A stretch of DNA of 64,000 nt from positions 14,087,401-14,151,400 of the forward strand of contig NC_134310.1 in assembly GCF_949628215.1 (NCBI RefSeq), in the 5' to 3' direction. Positions 56,964-64,000 of the stretch are shown here, piece by piece. How positions within the stretch are numbered: position 1 is the first letter of the stretch; each line of letters opens with the position of its first letter. Under the pieces are notes generated by a model. That model saw only the letters and a program-made list of their open reading frames with translations. It was not told where the DNA came from and searched no databases. Both the position numbers and the translations under genes were made by a program. This DNA comes from Phalacrocorax aristotelis (Eukaryota > Chordata > Aves > Suliformes > Phalacrocoracidae).

Positions 56964-57553
56964 TGTCGTGGTTCAGCCTCAGTTGGCAACTAAACACCAC
57001 GCAGCCGCTCGCTCACTTCCCCCCACCCCTGTGGGATGGGGGAGAGAATCGGAAGAGCAAAAGAACTTGTCGGTTGAAATAAGCATATTTTAATAATTAC
57101 AATAAAATAATAATTATAATTATTATGATAATAATGACAATAACGATAATATAATAAAATGGAAAAGGAAAAAGAAAACCAGAAACACAAATGATACAAC
57201 CACTCACCACCCGCCGACCGACGCTGCCCACCCCCGAGCCGCGATTGCCTCCCTCCTCCTCCCCCAGCCAGCACCTCCCAGTTAACATACTGGGCATGAT
57301 GTTACATGATATGGAATACCCCTTTGGCCAGTTTGAATCTGCTCTCTTAGCTGTGCCCCCTCCCCTCCCGGCTTCTTGTGCACCTGGCAGAGCATGGGAA
57401 GCTGGAAAAGTCCTTGACTAGTACAAGCACTACCCAGCAACAGCCAAAACATCTGTGTGTTATCTCAACATTGTTTTCATGCTAAGTCCAAAGCACAGCA
57501 CTATGCCAGCTGCAGTGAAGAAAATTAACTCTATCCCAGCTAAAACCATGACA
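56964..57553 (-). mobile_element. Solo LTR-B in SCAMP1 intron 3
   Basis: Runs TGTCGTGG to CCATGACA, flanked by perfect TTCTG duplications at 56959-56963 and 57554-57558. It fills most of this short intron. Confidence 0.95.
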
Positions 57554-57784
57554 TTCTGGAATAGTGTCTTTTATAAATAAGCATTGCTTTCCTGATGATT
57601 TATGAAAATAATACTGCCTTTAAGTAATCAGTTACTGCATGAATTCATGTAATAGTAGGTCAGTCTTCATCCATGACTGGAGATGCTTAATTATGGAAAA
57701 TAGACTTGGAATATTTATTTTGTGTTTGTTGTTTGTTTTTTTTTAATCAATGATGATTTATCTAATGATGCTTGTTTTGTTCAG

Positions 57785-57896
57785 GAGCATGCCTTGGCCC
57801 AGGCAGAACTGCTAAAGCGTCAAGAAGAACTGGAAAGGAAAGCAGCTGAACTGGATCGCAGAGAAAGGGAAATGCAGAGTCTTAATCAGCAGGGGG
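57785..57896 (+). CDS. SCAMP1: SCAMP1 exon 4
   Basis: 112 bases: 37 codons plus one base. It encodes the coiled-coil segment ([20 protein letters not shown] and the following heptads). It ends in a run of six G; the donor that keeps the frame is GTATGC at 57897, giving phase 1. The resulting junction reads QQGGRKNNW, one Gly more than I recall for the mammalian protein. Confidence 0.95.
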
Positions 57897-60800
57897 GTAT
57901 GCATGAAAAAAATACTTTTTTAAATTGCAGAAATTTCACTTATTCTCAGAAACTGTTTTAGTTTTACGGTGACATTGTGAAACAGGTCAAAGAGGGGTTT
58001 TTATAATCTCTTCAGGAAAAGAAAATTTATCTCCTTTGGGACAATGCATACAGTGGCTAAAAACTGGCCTGGCCTGTGTAAATTTTCACAGCAAATATTT
58101 TAAATGTGGCCTATGTTACATGTTATTCTCTGCTATCAGCTATTTTTATTCTAGGTTAATATCCAAGTAATATTACTGAATAGAAATGGAACAGTTTGAG
58201 AAGAAGTAAAAGTAACTTCATAAGTAACATCTCTTTGATTTCTCTTCTGTCAGTATTTATAGCTGTAGGAGAACTTTCCTGTTTTGAAACATTTTCTTAT
58301 CTTTTGCTGTGTTACAGACACAATATTCTATGCAAATAGCAGAAAGATTTATTCTATTATTGTATTAATTTTTCATGACACTTTGGAACCCATAGTCAAA
58401 ATCCGTATCTCATTTTGCCACAAACTGTAAGTGTGCTGTGTGAAACCACTAGTTTTTGTACCGCAATTTCACAAATTAGAAGATTTACATACTCTTAACT
58501 GAAGATACTGTGCTAGAAGTAGATCTATGGGAATATTCCTTTTCAAAAGGAAGAACTTCAGACTGAAGTTAGAAAAAGCAAACCAAGACAAAAAACCAAA
58601 AACACTGTGTGCAAGGTTGACTTTGTGTGATCTTTTCACTTGTATCTAGAATTCTGACTGTTGTATTTCCACATGTGCTGGTTTTTTTGCTCCTGTGGTA
58701 ATTGGAATATACAGTGGTACAATTCCAGATTGCATAATCACTTAGTAATTCAAATTCTCAGGGAACTTTATGCCAGTCATATGCTAGGATCTGGGAATGG
58801 GGACTTGCTATTCTTCTTCTAAGGAAAAGAGTCATGGTGATATTGCCTCTACGTTAAACCATTTTTATTTTCTCAGTATTTATTCTTTTCAATCTCCTTG
58901 TTAAATCTCTGTACCTCTTCTCCCAGATAATGATTTTTTTTGTTCTTTTTTTTTTTTTTATTTCCTTCTTCATATATTTCTCTTTGTCTAATTTCACTAA
59001 CTTATATTGATTACTTGTCTCTTCCAGGCTTTAGGGACAGTTTTGTTCATCTATATTGTAGGGAACATAACTCTTGATACCCCATGCATGTTTCAGGACA
59101 TTTCTAAAATGGATATTTACTGTGTTATTAAGTTGCAGTTGTTCACATCGAAGTGCTTGAAGAGTCCGTGAAGAATCTAAAGGATTCTTTAGGAAGGCGA
59201 ATAGAGAAGAGAGAGCTCTTAAAGCTTTAAAGAGGATATTGGGTTTTTACCAAATGACTGCGTAAAAGATGCTGCAAATCAGAAATTGTATGTTCTGACT
59301 GAAGAGAACAATATTCTCTTCCTTTTGATTTTTTTCCTTTTGCACACTCATTCAAACTCCTTTGGAAACAATGTAGAGAAGTAGAGATGTTTTGATTGGA
59401 GAGCAAGGTCTTTTGCAACAGTACTCTAGCTATTTGCATTCAGTGTAAAATGTTGGCTGCACATCTACGACACTGTCATCATATGCAATTGACTAAAATG
59501 CAAAGATCTTCAAGCTGATAGGTCTGCTCAGCTCGATGCCTTCGGTCTTCTCTGCTTGGGTCCTGTGCAGTATTACACTTGAGCTTATTGAAGTGTGCTG
59601 CTTCCTGTTTCAACTAGTTCATTTGGGCATGCCTGAAAATACCTTTCTGGACTTGCATGAAGCTAGTTTTGGGGGTGTCTGCCTTCATAGTGTAGTCTGC
59701 CTTCATTGAAATTACGTTAATAGGTCTTGAGATGGTAACTTGTTGTGTTGAATGAAATAACTCTGAGCTAGCTCTTTGCTTATCAAGATACAATCTTGGA
59801 ATATGAGTATCCAGAGTATATTTAGAAAAAGGCCACTTGGTTTTTGATCTCAAACCATCTCACCAAGCTGTCTTTCAGTCTTAGCTGAAAATTTTGAAAC
59901 CTGTGCGACAGGGGTAGGAAAGCACATCAAATATAATTCTTAAATAAGAACTTGTACTATTATAAGATATCTGATTTTTTTCTGTGACTCTGTCTTGAAA
60001 CTATCGGTCCTGAAAGAAATAACCATATACTGTAGAATGAAGATCTGAATTATTATCAGATCTTTTTCATATAAGAAATCCCAAAGTAGTTTTTTAATAT
60101 GGATGGGAATATTACTTGATTACCTTCTGTATGGTCTCTCTGTAAATCCCCTGCTCTAAAAGGCTTGATAAAAAACATTCAGTGGAAGAGGCAGAAAATT
60201 TAACAGATACTTAGTCCCTTGGACCTGTTTGGACAGAACTGTCAGCTTCATCTTGTCTGAGTGGGGAAAGAAATAAGTAATGCAAGTGTGTAAGCTTTGC
60301 AAGTTTTCTGTTCTTACCAGATGAACTGCTAGTAAAGATATGGTTGAAGATAGAAATTGCAAGCAAAACCTTGTCGGAATTTCAAATAAAGGTGCCTTTA
60401 GGTTAGTCTCTAGTTCAGCTCCACTTTTGACATACGGTGATTAATGTATCTCTTGCATCCAGAATTTGAAATGCTGTAGTAAAGGTTTGTTGTAGTTATC
60501 AGTTGAATCTCTGAGTCTATGCTTGGTAAGACTTGTGTTCGGCAGAATGTATACTCTAATCTGTGAGCAGATCAGCATACAGGAAATCCAAGTATCTGAT
60601 ACTGTGTTGTCATTTGTGGTGTCCTCACTCTGTCACACAACTGTATCAAAATATATTGATGCTGTAGGGCATCTTCTTGTAACAAAAAAGTAGTTTAGAC
60701 CATTTAAATAGCTGCCTTTCTTCAGGCTTATGGGTTTTTAGGTAAAGCTTTGACTGTAAACTGTATTGGGAACTAGTTCAGAGTGTTAGAGATATCTGGG

Positions 60801-61158
60801 TGTTACAAATATCAGGATTCTGAGAATGGAGAATGCTTTTCAGTCCTCAGTCTTTATGTTCAACAAAGTGTGAGAGTATGGTGGGACTTAGAGAAATGTG
60901 CCTGCTTAGTCTTTTACATAGATAAAATACTGTACTTTCCTTGATCTGACTGCACTTCATTGTATTTTATTTCTGAAGATTATTTTCAGTATTGTGTGAG
61001 GATTGCTAATAAAACTCTTGGGTTTTGGTAGCCCAAGTTATCCATATGCTTGTGAAACTTGTGCATAAAACAATTTGAATAAATCCAAATGCATATCTCT
61101 TTCTAGTATACAGAGATTAAAACTATTATAAAGCACTTTTTTTTTTTCTGATTTGCAG
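57897..61158 (+). other. SCAMP1 intron 4, no gene seen
   Basis: About 3.3 kb of AT-rich intron with no LTR or CR1 copy that I recognise. T-runs lie at about 58951-58964 and before exon 5. Confidence 0.65.
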
Positions 61159-61287
61159 GTAGAAAAAATAACTGGCCACCTCTTCCTGAGAATTTTCCAG
61201 TGGGTCCATGTTTCTACCAGGACTTTTCTGTAGACATTCCTGTAGAATTCCAGAAGACAGTAAAGATCATGTACTATTTGTGGATGT
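61159..61287 (+). CDS. SCAMP1: SCAMP1 exon 5
   Basis: 129 bases, phase 1 in and phase 1 out, between a TTTTTTTCTGATTTGCAG acceptor and a GTAAGT donor at 61288. It encodes [20 protein letters not shown] and the conserved amphipathic segment before the first membrane span, ending in KIMYYLWM, the start of that span. The following exons are outside the window. Confidence 0.96.
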
Positions 61288-61660
61288 GTAAGTATTTTTT
61301 TTTCTTTAAAGAAGAAACAAAGTGCCTATTTGTACATATCTGCTACCCTGGCTTTTGCAACATATGTAATGAGAATATCTTTAAAATCCAGATGTCAAAT
61401 CTTGAAGTGGAATCTCTTTGTTAGCTTCAATTTTAAAAGTATTGGATTATTTCATAGAAATTTCCGTAGAAAAAAAGGGGGAGGATTACACTAAGGCAAT
61501 TTGGTTATAGTATATTGCAGTTTTCTGCTTTAAATATCCCTCTTGTTGTAAAATGAGCTTTGACCATTTATTACCTTAGAAATAATTCTACTTAAAATCA
61601 GCTTATATATTAAGAAATATAATACACAATTAGTGTTAATAGACTTGTGAGTTTAACAAG
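61288..61660 (+). other. Start of SCAMP1 intron 5, no gene seen
   Basis: Plain AT-rich intronic sequence before the LTR cluster. Confidence 0.6.
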
Positions 61661-62023
61661 TGCATCGTGGTTTAACCCCAGCTGGCAAATAAGCACCATG
61701 CAGCCGCTTGCTCACTCCCCACTAGTGAGATGGGAGAGAGAATTGGAAGGGTAAAAGTGAGAAAACTTGTGGTTTGAGATAAAGACAGCTTTATATCACT
61801 TTGGTCTGTTAGGGTCAGCTGTCCTGGCTGTGTCCCCTCCCAGCTTCTTGTGTACCCAGCAGAGCCTGGGAAGCTGAAAAAGTCCTTGACCAGTGTAAGT
61901 GCTACTTAGCAACAACCAAAACATCTCTGCATTATCACCGCTGTTTCCAGCAAAACTCCAAAACATAGCCCCATACTAGCTACTACGAAGAAAATTAACT
62001 CTATCCCAGTGAAAACCAGCACA
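61661..62023 (-). repeat. ERVL-type LTR, internally deleted, first arm of an inverted pair
   Basis: Inverted LTR beginning near ATCGTGGTTTAACCCC and ending AAAACCAGCACA. It lacks the middle part (microsatellite and R-U3 junction), giving 363 bases instead of about 590. Confidence 0.8.
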
Positions 62024-62154
62024 CTGTTAAACTGTCTTTATCTCAACCCATGAGTTTCCTCGCTTTTACTCTACTGATTCTCTCCCCCATTCCACTGCAG
62101 GGGGAGGGAGTGAGCAGCTGCGTGGTGATTAGTTGCTGGCTGGGGTTAAACCAC
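62024..62154 (+). repeat. LTR R-U5 fragment, second arm of the inverted pair
   Basis: Plus-oriented R-U5 (TTAAACTGTCTTTATCTCAACC to GGTTAAACCACAA). It is complementary over about 130 bases to 61666-61795. Confidence 0.82.
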
Positions 62155-62159
62155 AAGAA

Positions 62160-62625
62160 ATAGGTAAAGCAAAAGCCATGCATGCAAGCAAAGCAAAACG
62201 AGTAATTCATTCAGTGCTTCCCATTGGCAGGCAGGTGTTCAGCCATCTCCAGGAAGGTAGGGCTCCATCATGCATAATGATTACTTGGGAAGAGAAACGC
62301 CATCACTCTGAATGTTCCCCCCTTCCTTCTTCTTCCCCCAGCTTTATATGCTGAGAATGACATCATGTGATATGGAATGTCCCTTTGGTCAGTTGGGGTC
62401 AGCTGTCCTGGCTGTGTCCCCTCCCAGTTTCTTGTGCACCCCCAGCCTACTTGCTGGTGGGGTGGCGTGAGAAGCACAAAAGGCCTTGACACTGTGCAAG
62501 CACTGCTCAGCAGTAACTAAAACATCCCTGTATTATCAACACTGTTTTCAGCAGAAATCCAAAACATAGTCCCGTACTAGCTTCTATGAAGAAAATTAAC
62601 TCTATCCCAGCTAAAATCAGCCTCC
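62160..62625 (-). repeat. Further inverted LTR fragment
   Basis: The right half (about 62345-62620) matches the U3 of ERVL LTRs here (GTGATATGGAATGTCCCTTTGG, CTATCCCAGCTAAAATCAGC). The left half is different. It ends in ERVL antisense sequence with no clean LTR terminus. Confidence 0.7.
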
Positions 62626-64000
62626 ACTCTCCGTTAGACTTCCGCACTGGCCATATGGGACTGTTAAAGGGTGAGTGAGTATTACTGATGACTCCTTGGC
62701 TCTCCAGTTGGTGAATGAGCTCATGGATGGGAATCGGGGAGTCTCGGTTGGTGCGATATTGCCACCAGTGCACTGTTGTGGTGGCGATCGGCACCTGTTG
62801 TTCTTTGACCCTCAGCAACCCCACATCATAAGGGTCCATTGAGAGACCGGGCAAGGTAGACAGCTGTTTAATTTCCTTCGTCTCCAAGGCAGCTACACCA
62901 AAAGCCCACCTGTACCTCTTGGTGAGCCCACCTGTACCTCTTGGGATATCCCTGTCACTCCAGCAATGCTGATGGGTTCTGCCCCTATATAGTTTGATGG
63001 CATTAGGGTGCACTGTGCACCGGTGTCCACTAAAGATTTATACTCCTGTGGGTCGGATGTGCCAGGCCATCTAATCCACACAGTCCAGTAAACCCCGTTG
63101 TCCCTTTCCTCCACCTGGCTGGAGGCAGGGCCCCTCTAGTCTTGATCATGGCATTCGCAACTCACTTGCTGTAAATGTGAATCAAGCGTCTCTCTATTAA
63201 GCTCAGAAATAAAATCAGCACTTCTACTCCTCTGTCTGGGGACCTGTTCACTGGAAACTGGATCAGCAGCTTTCCTGGAAGAACCTCCCTGAGTGACACT
63301 TCTTCCCTGCAGCTCACGTACCCGTGCCTCTAGGGTTGAGGTAGGCTTGCCATCCCACTTCTTCATGTCCTCTCCGTGGTCACGCAGGTAGAACCATAGG
63401 GTGGCCTGTCATGTGTGTCCTCTCCTTTGAGCCAAAGGACGCTTAGTCCTAACAGCTGAGACACTACTCAGTAGAGGTGGGGAGTAGGACATATCTTCTT
63501 TGAGCTGCTGGACCTCTTGAGATAGTTTCTCCACAGCAGAGATGAGGGTGGAAGAGATATTTGCTTCATAATTCCATAGTTTATCAATCACATCCGCCAC
63601 TTTTGGTGCCTCATCATCTTTCCAGGACATCACTGCCAGTGAGTTTGCATATGAAGACGGTGCGCTCCGTACAAGCTTCTGCCACATGGGTCGTGTGCGC
63701 TGGGCTTCATCTTGATCTTTGGATGACCGTTGATCGTCCAGGTCACCATAAATCACCTCAAGCACAGCTAATTCCCTTAGATACTGGATACCTTTCTCCA
63801 TGGTTGTGCATTTTCCTAAGTGAAAATGCACATCTTCTTTGAAGGGATACCTTTCCTTCAGTCTGGACAGGAGTCACCTCCATAAGCTGAGACCTTGTGT
63901 CCCTTCTCTTCCCCTTGGGAGCGCTGAATACTGTTGAAGAGGGAGGGCTCGGTATGCATGGGCCAGGCCTGAGCATGTTGCAGCCATCTGTGTGTCTCTG
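62626..64000 (-). pseudogene. Minus-strand ERVL gag-pro-RT start remnant (element 5)
   Basis: In its own direction (right to left): gag pieces (63976-63758, 63831-63409, 63366-63136), the protease start with the WTVWIRWPGTSDPQEYKSLVDTGAQCTLM context (63114-62893), and the first RT residues (NSPIWPVRKSNGEW near 62660), where it breaks off at an LTR fragment. About 100 codons of protease are missing compared with element 3: the frame jumps near 62900-62950, where GTACCTCTTGG occurs twice. Continues beyond the window. Confidence 0.85.

Noticed and set aside
57722..57961. A 79-codon frame including the coiled-coil segment
   Set aside because: It is exon 4 of SCAMP1 read through into both introns; splice sites define the real coding part.
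1..64000. CRISPR arrays, bacterial operons, tRNA or rRNA genes
   Set aside because: No regularly spaced short repeats of that kind, no bacterial gene layout and no clear tRNA or rRNA sequence; primer sites resemble tRNA ends only over 18 bases.

Overview
This window is bird genomic DNA. Two things show this: several CR1 LINE copies whose 3' ends are short repeats of the ATTCTATGAT type, and LTR families of avian ERVL and class II type. The only host gene I recognise is SCAMP1 (secretory carrier membrane protein 1), on the + strand. Its CpG-rich promoter and exon 1 lie near 7.6-8.4 kb. Exons 2 to 5 lie at 31.7, 56.8, 57.8 and 61.2 kb, and the gene runs off the right edge. The five exons join in frame and encode the first 158 residues: the cytosolic tail with three NPF motifs, the coiled coil, and the start of the first membrane span. 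SCAMP1 is Z-linked in chicken, so the window is probably sex-linked (Z, or possibly a W copy). The order of bird is not determined.

Layout. 1-6982: an ERVL provirus end (+) inserted into an older minus-strand ERVL provirus, which also carries a solo LTR. 6983-8169: SCAMP1 upstream region, CpG island and exon 1. Intron 1 (8170-31681): a CR1 tail, an env-only retroviral element, solo LTRs, a nearly complete minus-strand ERVL provirus with a solo LTR inside its 3' LTR, one of two twin solo LTRs, and a CR1 copy. Intron 2 (31760-56802): CR1 fragments, the second twin LTR, a plus-strand ERVL provirus (37490-47051) that contains a young class II provirus (38667-44412), a long CR1, a degenerate tandem-repeat zone, and a 1.1-kb solo LTR. 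Intron 3 holds a solo LTR close to the exon 3 donor. Intron 5 holds a head-to-head LTR pair and another minus-strand ERVL gag-pro block.

LTR names A to G are local to this report. A (about 500 bp, TGTGCTGG...), B (about 590 bp, TGTCATGG...) and D (intermediate) all belong to ERVL-type proviruses with a tRNA-Lys(1,2) primer site. C and G are class II LTRs. E and F are other solo LTRs. The retroviral genes are broken by stops, frameshifts and deletions. The class II provirus is youngest: its two 250-bp LTRs differ at one base, and pol is interrupted by one in-frame stop.

I found no convincing new host system. The points most worth a second look are: two ERVL copies that share the same inactivating stop and frameshift; an ERVL gag N terminus rich in conserved hydrophobic segments; one ERVL coding backbone with different LTR U3 types; the env-only element; and the possible sex-chromosome context.
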